A stretch of DNA of 64,000 nucleotides from an uncultured Desulfovibrio sp. (GTDB lineage Bacteria > Desulfobacterota > Desulfovibrionia > Desulfovibrionales > Desulfovibrionaceae), in contig UQJT01000007.1 in the NCBI GenBank assembly GCA_900541395.1, positions 1 to 64,000 of the forward strand, written 5' to 3'. Of the stretch, positions 42,920-54,300 are shown one piece after another. The position numbers and the translations under genes were made by a program. Every line of letters starts with the position of its first letter. The first letter of the stretch is position 1. The notes below the pieces were generated by a model. That model made no database searches, had not been told where the DNA came from, and saw nothing but the letters and a program-made list of their open reading frames with translations.

Positions 42920-43243
42920 ATGAAGAAAAACAGCGGACGAGGCACAAGATTTCAGCACAGACGCACGGTGCGCCTCACGGCGGCGGAAGACAAAAAACTG
43001 ACCCGGCAAGCCGCGACTGCCAGCATCTCGGTTTCCGAATACATGCGGCGTCTGTTCTTCGGCGGCAGGCCCATCATCGCCAGAACGGACGACCAGACCA
43101 TCCGGGAACTCCGGCGGCTTGGGGGCCTGCTCAAGCACCATTTTGACGTGGTGAAACGGACGGGAAACGCGGGCACTCTTGCGGAACTGGATGCGGCTCT
43201 GTCGGCAATCCGGCGGAGCATTGAAGCCCTGAGCGAGAAATAA
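42920..43243 (+). CDS. relaxosome accessory protein, MobC/NikA/TraJ-like ribbon-helix-helix
   Basis: 107 aa. RRTVRLTAAEDKKLTRQAAT followed by SISVSEYMRRLFFGG is the RHH DNA-binding pattern of relaxosome proteins (beta strand TVRLT, helix, SxSEYxR). The C-terminal part (LGGLLKHHFDVVKRTG, LDAALSAIRRSIEAL) is helical. Such proteins bind the oriT inverted repeat and recruit or stimulate the relaxase. It stops on the base that begins the relaxase ATG (TAATG). The first codon is preceded by GGAAAGAG. Confidence 0.85.
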   Translation: MKKNSGRGTRFQHRRTVRLTAAEDKKLTRQAATASISVSEYMRRLFFGGRPIIARTDDQTIRELRRLGGLLKHHFDVVKRTGNAGTLAELDAALSAIRRSIEALSEK

Positions 43244-44856
43244 TGATCATCAAGAAGCTCAAACGCACCAGCTTCAAAAAATCCAAGTCCGTCATGATCG
43301 GCGGTCTGGTGGACTACATCCTCGCTGCTTATGATGAAGAGGGAAGGGATAAACTCGCTTTTGCCGGAAGCAGAAATTTTCTGACCACGACTGTTGCCGC
43401 ACAGAAGAGGGAGATGATTTCTCTGGCCGAAGAATCCATCCAGAGCCGGATGCCGGTCACACACTGGATTCTGTCATGGCAGGAAAACGAACAGCCCACC
43501 CGTGAACAGGTGGACGAGGCGGTCAGCCTTTTTCTTCGGGGAATGGGACTTGCCGAGCGTCAGACGCTCTACGCCCTGCACAAGAACACGGGCAACTACC
43601 ATATGCATATTGTCGTGAATCGGACGCATCCCTACACACAGAAAGTCATCCAGCCGCATCGAGGTTTCGACATCAACGAGGCACACAAAATAATTGCTGA
43701 AATCGAACACAGGCAGGGGTGGGCATCACAAATGAACGCCCGCTATTGCGTCAACGAACAGGGGCATGTGGTCAGGAACATCCAGCACCGGGCACAGGCA
43801 AAGCCCAAGCCCAGGGCCGAGGATTTTGAAAGCGCCACGGGCGAAAAGTCCGCACAGCGTATTGCTCAGGAACGCGGCCATGCCGTCATTCGGAACGCCT
43901 TATGCTGGGAAGAGCTTCACGCCGGACTGGATGCCGTTGGTCTGCGTTTCGTCCGCAAAGGTTCCGGCGCTGTGATTTTCGTGGGCGACACGGCGGTCAA
44001 AGCGTCCAGCGTGGACAGAAATTTCGGCATGTCTAGGCTGTGCAAGCGGCTCGGCGAGTTCAAGCCCGGCTCCTACTCCGAGCGGACATTCAAGAAGCCT
44101 GCCCCGGAACCGGTCAGTCATGTATGCCGGGAAGAATGGCAGGAGTATCAGAAAGAACGGCAGAGGCTGGCCGAAGAAAGACGCCTCGCCAGGGCGAAGC
44201 GGGAGGAAGAACGGGAAGAGCTGGAGCAGCGGCAGAAAGATCGCCGGGAGGCGGCCACGGCACGTCTTGCTCAGCATGGGCTTTCCGTGCTGAACATTGC
44301 CCGTCACTTCCTGAAGGAACAGGAGCGGGAAGAAAAAGCGGCGTTACGGGACAGGCAGGCTCAATCCGAAAAGCCGGAGCGGCTCCGGCGCTTCAAGCCC
44401 TGGCTGGGCAAGCGCAGTCCGCGCCTTGGCAATCTGTGGCGTTTCCGCAAACGGATCGCTCCCGGTGTGGAGGTCAGAAAGCGCGAATTTCCCAAAGTCG
44501 GCAAACTGACCTCGCCGTATGCCGCCTATCGGGAAATGGTCAAAAAGCGTTTCCCCGAAAAGATGGATGAATCACGGCTGGATGCGACCATTGTCCTGTA
44601 CATGCGCTGCGCGGGATACACGCCGCAAGAGGTAGCCAACGAATTATTCAGACACACCCCCGCCCGCCCCAAAGGCCAGAACCGTGATGAAAGGATAGAC
44701 TACGGGCGCAGGGTGGTCTGGTATGCCTTTGGCACAGCGGGGGATATTGATATTGCTAATGTGCAGCCTACGGAGAAGCAAATTAACAATTTTGTTTATG
44801 AAAAAAAACAGAACAGAGAAAAATTACAACAACATTTAAGATTGCGTATAAAATAA
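43243..44856 (+). CDS. MOB-P type relaxase
   Basis: 537 aa. The N-terminal relaxase domain has candidate nucleophile Tyr25/Tyr30 in GGLVDYILAAYDEEG, and motif III HKNTGNYHMHIVVNRTHP with His113, His120 and His122 coordinating the metal. HRGFDINEAHKIIAEIEHRQ follows. Residues ~285-345 are a charged Glu/Arg coiled coil, then a basic C-terminal region. The enzyme nicks oriT, stays covalently bound to the 5' end and pilots the strand to a recipient through a helper conjugation apparatus. One-base overlap with the accessory gene. The last ~20 codons are AT-rich and run into a non-coding AT-rich gap. Confidence 0.92.
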   Translation: MIIKKLKRTSFKKSKSVMIGGLVDYILAAYDEEGRDKLAFAGSRNFLTTTVAAQKREMISLAEESIQSRMPVTHWILSWQENEQPTREQVDEAVSLFLRGMGLAERQTLYALHKNTGNYHMHIVVNRTHPYTQKVIQPHRGFDINEAHKIIAEIEHRQGWASQMNARYCVNEQGHVVRNIQHRAQAKPKPRAEDFESATGEKSAQRIAQERGHAVIRNALCWEELHAGLDAVGLRFVRKGSGAVIFVGDTAVKASSVDRNFGMSRLCKRLGEFKPGSYSERTFKKPAPEPVSHVCREEWQEYQKERQRLAEERRLARAKREEEREELEQRQKDRREAATARLAQHGLSVLNIARHFLKEQEREEKAALRDRQAQSEKPERLRRFKPWLGKRSPRLGNLWRFRKRIAPGVEVRKREFPKVGKLTSPYAAYREMVKKRFPEKMDESRLDATIVLYMRCAGYTPQEVANELFRHTPARPKGQNRDERIDYGRRVVWYAFGTAGDIDIANVQPTEKQINNFVYEKKQNREKLQQHLRLRIK

Positions 44857-45041
44857 GTAACCCCACATCTTTGCTCTGGCCCTGTCAATGAGACAAATAA
44901 AAAGACCCGGAAGGTGGTTATGCGCGATCAGCTTTTCCCGATACGTCACCGATTTTAAACGGTGGAGCGTTCAATTAACGGAAAAAGTAAATTGACGAGA
45001 CTATCCTAATGAAAATATATATACTTCCAAGGGGAAGCAGT
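44857..45041. promoter_or_regulatory. leader region of the cargo operon
   Basis: 185 bases between relaxase and cargo. It contains CACCG-ATTTTAAA-CGGTG (44947-44964), an inverted repeat with an A/T centre that could be an operator or a weak terminator. No regulator gene lies beside it. A promoter for the pair is expected here; a -10-like TATCCTAAT lies at 45001. Confidence 0.4.
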
Positions 45042-48000
45042 ATGGCAAAGCAACTTAAGATAAAAGAATGGTTGAGTGATTTTCTGGCCCGCAGGGAACT
45101 TGATGCCCCTGACGGCCGCCACCTGTTTTCCTATCGCGCCACACCGGAAGAATTTTTGATTCTGGAAGAAGGTCTGAAACAAAACATGGCATTGGCCTCC
45201 ATGAAGGACAGCCAAAACCCTCTCAACCTGTGGAAAAATGCTCCTGGATTCAATGCGGTTTTCGTGCTTTATGCTGCGTTGTGCTGGCAGCAGAAGTACG
45301 AAGGAACGACATGGACGTATGATGTCATTCTGAAAGGTCTGGACATTTTTCTGGCCAAGCCCAGTCTGGAGTTGAGGGATATTATTGTAAGCGGGCTGGA
45401 GTTCTGGGGCCTTGCCAAAAACACGCAGGGCCTTGCCTATCTTGGATCCATCGCTCGCGAAGCCGGGCTGCCGCAGAAGTTGCTCGCCGAAAACAGAGGC
45501 CCCGTAGGACACCTTCTTCATTCTGTTCTGAGAGAAGCGCTGCGCTCTGGCCAGTCCGGCAGCATCATCACAAGCTGGCTTGCGAGCTATATTTCCTCCC
45601 TGCCCCAATCCTGCCGAAGCCCGGAGATCATCGCCCTGCTGGCCGACTCCATCAACGCTATTCTCGACATCAAAAACAGTCTTCACGCGAGTACGCTCGG
45701 AGAGGCGCTGACCGAACTCAATGAAAAGGATCCCGACTGGCGCTCACGCTTTCCTCTACCCCTCTATGACGATACCGCACGTGATCTTCTGAACCGCCTT
45801 CTGGAAGATGCAACGTCTTCCCCTCAGGCATCGACCGGAAGCCCCATTTCCGCCAGTCGCTGCATTATTCGGGGGTACGGGCAGCAGTGGGAACTTCAGG
45901 CCCGTCTGGATATGCCTCCACGCATGGCAACCGGGCTTGGAGAGGACAAACCGCGGCTGCTTTCCATGAGAATCATGTCGGGAGAAAAATCTTTTGAGGC
46001 CGTTCTGAAGAAACATGCGGAAAGCGACTTTTATTTTTTTCAGCAGAAGCAGAGTATTGTTTTTTCCGGTTTGGAAGCGATGCAGGAAATACTCATTCGG
46101 TACACGGCTCCCTCGGGCTTTTGCCAGATGCACGCCTGCCCCGGCGGTATGGAGCTTGACCCGGAACTCCCCTGGATTTTTGAAGGAGAGCAGTACGACT
46201 ATCGGTTTCGGCAGCAGGGCGGCGGCAGTGTGCGCGGGGCCGTCTGCTATGTTGCGCTGTCTCCGGGATGGGAAGTTGAAAATGCGGAAGACACAGGCCC
46301 TCTGCAGGACACAAACAGACATGTGTACCGCATGACAAAATCCGGACACCTGAGAAAGGGCGAGCTTGCGTTTTTTGTACGAACCTCTTCCTTGAACGGA
46401 GAAGAATGCGATTGGAGTCTGGATAACCGCTTCTGGGACGTGGAAATGCTCCAACCATCTCTGGCCTTCCGCGGCCTTCCCCAACCTGTCGTTTCTACTG
46501 GTGAAACCAGAAAATCTCCGCGCGGTGAATTACTGGGAAAAACCTCAGGTATGGAGAAATTTGCTCCACTTTCCACATCGAACGCTGCCACAGGTATCAC
46601 TCAAGTCTGGTTCAAGTCGGCTGGCGGCGCCAGTCTGCGCAGTCGCATGCTTCTTCTGCCCGCAAAGGCCTCAGTTTCCCTATCCACCAATGAAGAGGGA
46701 AAAGACTGTCTGAACCTTGAAGGGTGGTGCGCGGCAGCGGCCTCTCTCGCTGAGTCGCAAAAAGGGCTGGAGCTTGCCTGTCGTCCTCTGAGAGACAGCC
46801 TTGAACTCACCTTTAAAACGCGGCCCGGTCATGTGCCCCCGGTCACGGTAGATCTTCAGGTTTACTGGAAAGACAGCACCCAGCCCGCCTGTATTCGCGT
46901 TCCCTTTCCTCAGACAGGCGCTCGCCTCTTCAACGCCGAAGGTCAGGAAATTCTTTCAAACAGACAAATCTGCGCGCAGCATCTTCACGGCCTGCGTCTG
47001 CACTGTTTCAGTACGGGAGTACGTCACACAGCACTTCGCCTTTCCCTGCCCGGCAAGACTCTGTATTATCCGCTGGAAACCCATGAAAACGGCACTGTTA
47101 TCCGTCTTATGGACTGGCAGGATGCCTTTCTGGAAATGCTGGCCATGACAGACGGTCTGGATTCCCGCGTGTCACTCGACATTCTTTTTGACGACCGGAA
47201 AGTCGCAGGCTGGAGCGTGGCCCGATATGAGTCCTGTCTCATACCGGAGGGAACAAAGGCTGTTCTTGCTTTACCTGAATATGGAGAAAGACCTTTGCAG
47301 GGCTATGACATGAAGGCTCTGCTGCTCAACCATCCGGAGTGCGCTCCAAAGAGTTTGGCGGAAACTCTGCGCCAGGATGGCTCTGCTTCGGGTGAGTGGG
47401 AGCTTTCAGAGGCCCTGGACAGGCCCGGCCCTTGGCTCATCTTTGACGATACGGAGGGCACATCCCTGCGCCCCATGCTCTGGACTGTGGACGGCAGCGA
47501 GGATGAAACACCTCTCAACAGCCTTCAGGCTGCCATAGCCGAGAAAAACAGCGAATCTCGCCTGCAGGCGTTTTTATCCTGCATTGCTGTCATGGAACAT
47601 AATCTTGATGTGCCGGAGTGGAAGACTCTTCTTGAGATTTTTCAGCATGTGAAGAACCTGCCGCTCTCTACGCTGAACGTCTGGTCTGCTCTCCTTCACT
47701 CCCCGCGCATCATGGCCATGATAGCGCTGCATCCGGGCATTTCTTTCGAGAACGTCACCTCCAGAATCTGCACAGAACTCCCCTTCCTGTGGAATTTTGT
47801 TTCCCTGCAGGACTGGAGCGCCGCCAGCCAGTGTATCAGGTACTCTTTTGAAGGGCTCTTTCCCGGCGATACAGCCTTTGGCTTTTGGCAGAGTCATATG
47901 CAGAAGGCTATGGAAAATATTGGTTCATGCTGTCCGTCTGTCAATACGCTTATGCATGTTGCCATTTCTCTGCCCGAAGACGTACCGATTTTGACAAGGG

Positions 48001-48383
48001 CGTGCCCCCATTTCCATGCACATCACGCGTCCCTTCTGTTCGAGGGCGACAATTCCGAAATGCAGAAACTGCTTCGGCGACACGCTGATGACGAATGGCC
48101 GATGGCGTTTGCGTCCCTCAGCAACCGGGAACGGCGCAGTGACGGCCTCAAACCGCTCCTGCCGTCCCCGCAGGGGGCGAGAGACAGCGTACTCGGTCTG
48201 CCCATTCTGCTTATGTTTCAGGCCTTTGACCCACAGGCGGCTTTCATCCATTTTCCGCCTGATCAGGATACGGTGTTCCACATTCGTGAACACCTTCATT
48301 TCGATGCTGACTGGTTCGAGCAGGCTTCCTCTCTCACAGCCTATTACTGCGCATCGGAACACTTCAGCATAAAGGACGCATGA
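45042..48383 (+). CDS. large protein of unknown fold, partner of the DUF1998-type helicase (YjiT-like?)
   Basis: 1113 aa from ATG 45042 (MAKQLKIKEWLSDF), preferred because GGGGAAG lies upstream; the ATG at 45009 has none. Residues ~1-260 are helical and open with LFSYRATPEEFLILEEGLKQ. The middle 260-800 look beta-rich, with surface-protein-like strands (RLLSMRIMSGEKSFEAVLKK, TAPSGFCQMHACPGG). The end is helical. No Walker motif, nuclease or transmembrane motif is visible. From memory it resembles the YjiT (STY4851/ECs_5259) family encoded beside a helicase in enterobacterial islands and in the E. coli immigration-control region; this needs a search. It is ATGA-coupled to the helicase, so the two very likely form one machine. 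Confidence 0.7.
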   Translation: MAKQLKIKEWLSDFLARRELDAPDGRHLFSYRATPEEFLILEEGLKQNMALASMKDSQNPLNLWKNAPGFNAVFVLYAALCWQQKYEGTTWTYDVILKGLDIFLAKPSLELRDIIVSGLEFWGLAKNTQGLAYLGSIAREAGLPQKLLAENRGPVGHLLHSVLREALRSGQSGSIITSWLASYISSLPQSCRSPEIIALLADSINAILDIKNSLHASTLGEALTELNEKDPDWRSRFPLPLYDDTARDLLNRLLEDATSSPQASTGSPISASRCIIRGYGQQWELQARLDMPPRMATGLGEDKPRLLSMRIMSGEKSFEAVLKKHAESDFYFFQQKQSIVFSGLEAMQEILIRYTAPSGFCQMHACPGGMELDPELPWIFEGEQYDYRFRQQGGGSVRGAVCYVALSPGWEVENAEDTGPLQDTNRHVYRMTKSGHLRKGELAFFVRTSSLNGEECDWSLDNRFWDVEMLQPSLAFRGLPQPVVSTGETRKSPRGELLGKTSGMEKFAPLSTSNAATGITQVWFKSAGGASLRSRMLLLPAKASVSLSTNEEGKDCLNLEGWCAAAASLAESQKGLELACRPLRDSLELTFKTRPGHVPPVTVDLQVYWKDSTQPACIRVPFPQTGARLFNAEGQEILSNRQICAQHLHGLRLHCFSTGVRHTALRLSLPGKTLYYPLETHENGTVIRLMDWQDAFLEMLAMTDGLDSRVSLDILFDDRKVAGWSVARYESCLIPEGTKAVLALPEYGERPLQGYDMKALLLNHPECAPKSLAETLRQDGSASGEWELSEALDRPGPWLIFDDTEGTSLRPMLWTVDGSEDETPLNSLQAAIAEKNSESRLQAFLSCIAVMEHNLDVPEWKTLLEIFQHVKNLPLSTLNVWSALLHSPRIMAMIALHPGISFENVTSRICTELPFLWNFVSLQDWSAASQCIRYSFEGLFPGDTAFGFWQSHMQKAMENIGSCCPSVNTLMHVAISLPEDVPILTRACPHFHAHHASLLFEGDNSEMQKLLRRHADDEWPMAFASLSNRERRSDGLKPLLPSPQGARDSVLGLPILLMFQAFDPQAAFIHFPPDQDTVFHIREHLHFDADWFEQASSLTAYYCASEHFSIKDA

Positions 48384-51300
48384 TCATGCCCCTGTCGTAT
48401 TTTTCCAGAATTTTCCCCCGTCTTCAGGAGTGCATCCGGCAGGATGTTCCCTCCGCTCTGCCGCTGAATAATGATTCCCTGCGCCGCTGTCTGGACGGCA
48501 TACTTTCCTGCGAGCCGGGCGAGAAAGGGAGTCTCACAGGTGACCCGACCTTTGAAGCCTCCTTCGGCTGGGAACAGGCGGACATCAGCATGGCCGCCCT
48601 GAAAGGAAAATTACTGGATGAACATCTGGTTCGCTGCCTGAGCAACCCTCCCGAGGAACTGCGGCAGGACTACGAGTTTCCCCTTTCCCGCAGGCCTTAT
48701 ACCCACCAGCTTGACGCATGGAAAACCCTCTGCCGCAAAGAACCTTCTTCTGCCGTCATTAGCAGTGGCACGGGATCGGGAAAAACGGAATGCTTCATGA
48801 TTCCCATTCTCGACAGGCTGGCCAGGCAGAGCGCGAACGAAGGCGCCCCCCTAGAAGGCGTGCGGGCGCTTTTTCTTTACCCGCTCAACGCGCTTATCAA
48901 CAGCCAGAGAGACCGGCTCGATGCCTGGACGCGGGGCTTTGAGGGCAAGGTGCGTTTTTGCCTCTACAATGGCAAAACCCCTCAAAGTCTTCCCGCCCAT
49001 GAAAAGAAATACGCCAATGAAGTAGCCTCGCGCGAAGAGCTGCGTGCCAGTCCTCCCCCCATTCTTTTCACCAACGCCACCATGCTCGAGTACATGCTGG
49101 TGCGTACGGAAGATGCCCCCATTCTGCAGAAGTCTCAGGGTGCCCTGGAATGGATAGTGCTTGATGAAGCGCACTGCTACATGGGTTCTCAGGCCGCGGA
49201 GCTTTCACTCCTGCTGCGCCGTGTGCAGATGGCCTTCGGCGTGAAGCCGGACACCGTGCGCTTCGTGGCTACATCGGCCACCATAGGCGATCCTGATGGC
49301 CCGGCCGGCCTGGAGCTGAGAAGCTTCCTTGCGGATGTGGCAGGCGTTCCCCTCTCTCAGGTTTCGCTCATTGCTGGCGAGAGAGTGATTCCCGTCCTGC
49401 CTTCCATGAAAGAAAAGCCCGTCACGCTGCACGATCTGGAAGCCATAACACCTGAAGAAGCCCAAAGCGCCGTCCGTTATGAGGCTCTCTGCCGTTCAAA
49501 AACAGCAAAAGCCGTACGGGAGCTGTTCACCCGGGACAAAAATGTGGCACGTCTCTCTGAAGTTCGGGCTCTGCTGGCAAAAGAGAATCTTCCTGCCGAC
49601 ACCAATGCCGCCCTGCGCTGGCTCGATGTTCTGTCGTGGACAAGGGACAGTGATGGCACCCCGTTTCTTCCCCTGCGCGCCCATATATTCGGTCGTGGCT
49701 TTTCCGGGATCTGGGCCTGCGCGGATCCAAACTGTTCAAGCCGGCAGAAGGAGCTGCAGGACGACTGGCCCTACGGCGCAATATGGACTGAGTCGCGCGA
49801 ACACTGCTCATGCGGAAGCCCTGTGTTTGAAGTTGTGACGTGCAAAAGTTGCCGCACGCCTTTTCTTCTGGCGCAAAAAAACGACAGAGCCGATGAAGAC
49901 GGTCGGCCCGCGGAATTTCTTGTACAGAAAAAGCACGGCTTGGAGTTGGAAGACGAGGATGACAGCCTCATCGATGAAGAAACGACCACCAGCCGTATTA
50001 CGGACTCTTACGCTGTTCTGCTGCTGCAGCCCGGCGCATCATCGACTTCCTTCTTTCTCGATAAAAAGAGCTTGCGGCTCATGGACACGGACAATGGCCA
50101 TGCCGCCCGCGTTTTCCTGAAGGAACCGAATCCTGACATAGGCAGTCTTGACTGCCCTCACTGTCTGGAAACGTATCGGGGGCGGGGGCATCAGGAGTTC
50201 TATTCTTACAATATAATCAGTACATCCTATTTGCAGAACACCATAGCTCCGATACTTCTAGAGTTCGCTCCTGACGGCAGGGATCCCATGCAGCACCCCT
50301 TTCGGGGGCGCAAGATGCTCACCTTCAACGACAGTCGACAGGGCACGGCGCGTTCGGCCATGCGTATGCAGCTTTTTTCTGAACTCACGCGCATACGCGG
50401 GCTTCTTTACCATATCGGTTTGCGTGACTGCCGGGGTGGCAACGGTGACCAACGCGCCACACTGGAAAAGGAGATAGCCACGCTGGAATCTGTACCCGAA
50501 TCTGCCCGTATTGCGGTACAGAGTCTGCTGGACGGCAAAAAAAGAGAACTTGCGGGCCTCAAAGACCTAACGCCAGTCGCTTTCACTGATATGGTTCAGC
50601 AGCTTCAAAATGAGCGTTCCAGTTTTGAGGCGCTGTTCCGGCTTTATCAGGACAAAGCCCCCACGCTGGCTTCTGCAGACTCCGGCGCATCGGACTTTGC
50701 CAGAATGCTTATCTTTCGTGAATTCGGAAGACGACCGGCAAAAGCCACCAACCTTGAAACACTGGGACTCATGGCTGTGTGTTACCCGGCTCTGGAACAG
50801 GTGTCCGGTCTTCCCAAGGAATTAAGCTGCGAAAAACTCTCGCTGCAGGACTGGAAGGATTTTCTGAAAATCTGCCTCGACTTTATGTTCAGGGCCAATG
50901 GCGCCACTGATTTTTCCAAAGACTGGAGAAAGTGGCTGGGCATGAGTTATAACCAGAATTTTATGCTGTCTCCCGACAGAAAAGACCATAACCGCTTTCA
51001 GCTCATCTGGCCCCAGTGCCGCCGTAACCGACAGAACCGACTTGTGCGCCTTCTCGAACGTGCCCTTCACCTTAATGCCGACCACGGGGAGCATGCTGAT
51101 ATCATTGACAGCATTCTTCAGCAGGCATGGAGTCAGCTTATAAGCCTCCCCGGTCTTTGCTCAAGCCACGAAGACGGTATTCTTCTCAAGCACACGGCCA
51201 TGGGCTTCGCGCCGCTGAAAAAAGCTCGTCTCTGCCCCTTTACGCGGCGATTTCTCGATACGGCATTTCTTGGCATTTCTCCTTATCTTCCCCGCAAGGG

Positions 51301-54300
51301 CGAGCAGCCCGAACCCTGCCGGGAATACGACATGCCGCTCTACCCCTCTCCGTTCGAACCCGCCACAGATGAGGGCGTTTCCCAAGCCCGCATGTGGCTT
51401 GCGGAAAACAGTGACGTTCAATCACTCCGGCAGGCAGGCCTCTGGTTTGCTGATCACGACAAGGTTGTGGAACTCACCCCCTACTTCAGGGCGCAGGAAC
51501 ATTCCGCGCAGCTCTCGTCCGCTGAACTGGATCTGTATACAAAGAAATTCCGGGAAGGCGACATAAACGTGCTTTCCTGTTCCACTACCATGGAAATGGG
51601 CATCGACATAGGCGGCATTTCCGTTGTAGGCATGAACAATGTTCCTCCCCATCCGGCCAATTATCTTCAGCGTTCCGGTCGTTCTGGCCGCCGCGGGGAA
51701 ACGCGTGCCCTCACCTTTACCATGTGCAAGGATAACCCCCACGAAATGGCAGCCTTTGCCAACAGCCGGTGGGCCTTCGATACCGCCCTTCCCGTCCCCC
51801 GGGTATCGTTGAACAGCCCCGTCATACTGCAAAGGCATGTCAACGCCCTTCTACTCACGACCTTTCTCAAGGAGCATCAGCAGAAGGACGACAAGGATCT
51901 GGCCAAACTCTCGTGCGACACTTTTTTCACAGGCAAAAATCCGCCGGCTCGACTTTTCTCCCTGCGTTTCAGAACGCTGGGAAAAGACTCGCCCCTTCTG
52001 GATGGCATACGGCTTCTGTGCCGTAACAGCGTCTTTCAGAACGAACGTCCGGAGAGTATGGCTGAGAAATCTGCCGAAGCCATGGACAGGGCATACGAAC
52101 GCTGGCACAGCGATTATGACGCCCTGTGCCAGGCGGAAAAGGATATGCAAAACGATGGCGATGAGAAGAACGTTGCCGCTAAAAAGGCCGTTACTCTCCG
52201 CAAAGAGCGCATGTCCAGGGAGTACCTGCTCAAGGAACTTATCTCGCAGGAATTTCTGCCCGCCCATGGCTTTCCTCTTCATGTGGCCACCTTCGATACC
52301 ATGCATCTTGCTCTTTTTCTGGCGCAGCATCGAAAAAAAGAACGCAGGGAAGAGATGGCCAACCTGTTTCTGCGGCGAGAGCTGCCCAGTCGTTCCCTTT
52401 CCTCGGCGCTCACCGAATACGCTCCCGGCAATAGCGTTGCCATTAACGGTCTTGTGTACGAGTCAAGGGGCATAACCCTGAACTGGCATATTCCCGCTTC
52501 CGAAGAGGCCGCCGCGGAACTACAGAACATACGAAACCGCTGGAGGTGCCGGAACTGCGGCAGTTTCGGCACGGCGGCCAGCCGTTCCCTGACCACATGC
52601 AGCAACTGCGGCGCGGCCCTGACACAGGAGAACTGGCATGAATATCTTGAACCTGCGGGCTTTGCTGTCGATTTCTTCAGAGAACCTTCCAATAACATTA
52701 CTCTCGGCATGACAGGGCTGAGTCACGCCGAAGCCGATGTGTGCGCCTGCGGCCCGTGGGTATCTTTGGGGCTTCCCGAAATGGTTCGCTTTCGCTGCAC
52801 CACGTCCGGCACGGTATTTCATCTCTCCCGTGGTCTTTACGGCAAAGGATACGCGGTATGCCTGGCCTGCGGCAGGGTGGAATCCATCTCTGAAGCAGGA
52901 GAAATACCCGCTGCCATAAGGTCACATAAAAAACTTCGCGGAGGAAAAAACGAAGACGATCCCGCCAACCATGTCTGCCCCGCCTGCCGGGAAGGCATGG
53001 CATGGAAAATAAAAGCGCCTCTCTGGCTTGCCTGCGAAAGCAAGACGGACGTTCTTGAGGTGCAGATACGAAAGGAAGACCAATCCTGGCTTAACGATGA
53101 AACGCAGGCCTTTCCCATAGCCGTTGCCCTGCGTGATGCTCTTGCCGCGCGGCTCGGCATTCAGACAGAAGAGCTGGAATGCACGGCGGGCCGCCGCCGA
53201 AGAGAAGATGGCACCCTCTGCACCTCCATCTTCGTTTTCGACAAAAATGCCGCGGGCTATGCCTCCGCCGCCGGAGAATTCATGGCGGATCTTCTGCGTG
53301 ATGCGTACGAGCGTCTGCTCTGCAAAGGTCATGGCTGTGAAACGGCCTGTCCCCACTGCATCCTCAGTTTTGATCTGCGCTACCAGAGCCGGGAACTCAA
53401 CAGAAATAACGGACTGAACGTTCTCACGCCTGCTTGGTTTACCTTGCTCGATCTTCCCCCACAGGTACGGATCTTCGGCTCTTCAACCGTAGCGGAAACC
53501 ATGCGTCTTGAAGAATCCGTGCTGTCCGCATCGCTGTTGCATCCGGAGGCAATCATCCACCTGCACCTCGGCCCGCATTCTTTGTGGCTCCCAGGCGATG
53601 GTGACATGCTGCATCTCTTGGACATTCTGAGACTGCGACAGGGACGTGTCGAGCTGACACTGGAGAAAGAACTTTATGACAGCTTCGGTGAGGAAGAGCG
53701 CCTGCTGCTTGCTCCCCTTATCCATGATAATGTTACCTGTTCCGTTATGGAAGGGGGATTTTCTCACCCCCAAGCCCGTCTTGCCGTCACTGTGGAGGAA
53801 GGGACGCTGTATCGCTGGGCCGTGTATGAAGAAGGGGAAAACAGCCTTCTACTCAAAGGCTGCACAGAAGGTAACAGAGGTACGCACAGGCCGATTCTGC
53901 AAAAGGATCTTCAGGCAAAATCCGGCAGCAGTGTCATTGTACAGATAGGAGATCGTGACAGAACTTCCGTCACGGGTTTCGGCTCATGGCTGTGGCACAA
54001 ACTGCACCAGTCTCTTGAAAAGGATCTGGGGGTTGAGCCCGTTGCCGAGCATCGACCCATCGCGCGCATTCTTTTTTCCGACAGGTACTGCAATTCTCCC
54101 CTTACCGCGGCCCTTCTTTACAGGTTGCTGAGCCACCTGGAGGATGTCTATGGCGAGGCATGGAGCGCCCCCTCCTTCTTTGTCATGCTCGCAGACCGGA
54201 TTTCCGGAGAGTATTCACAGGTGTGGGACAACTGGAGTCGTGCCTCAGAGCGTGACGAAGCCGTCAGAAGGCTGTTGAGTGAGTTGGGAACGGTCAAGGT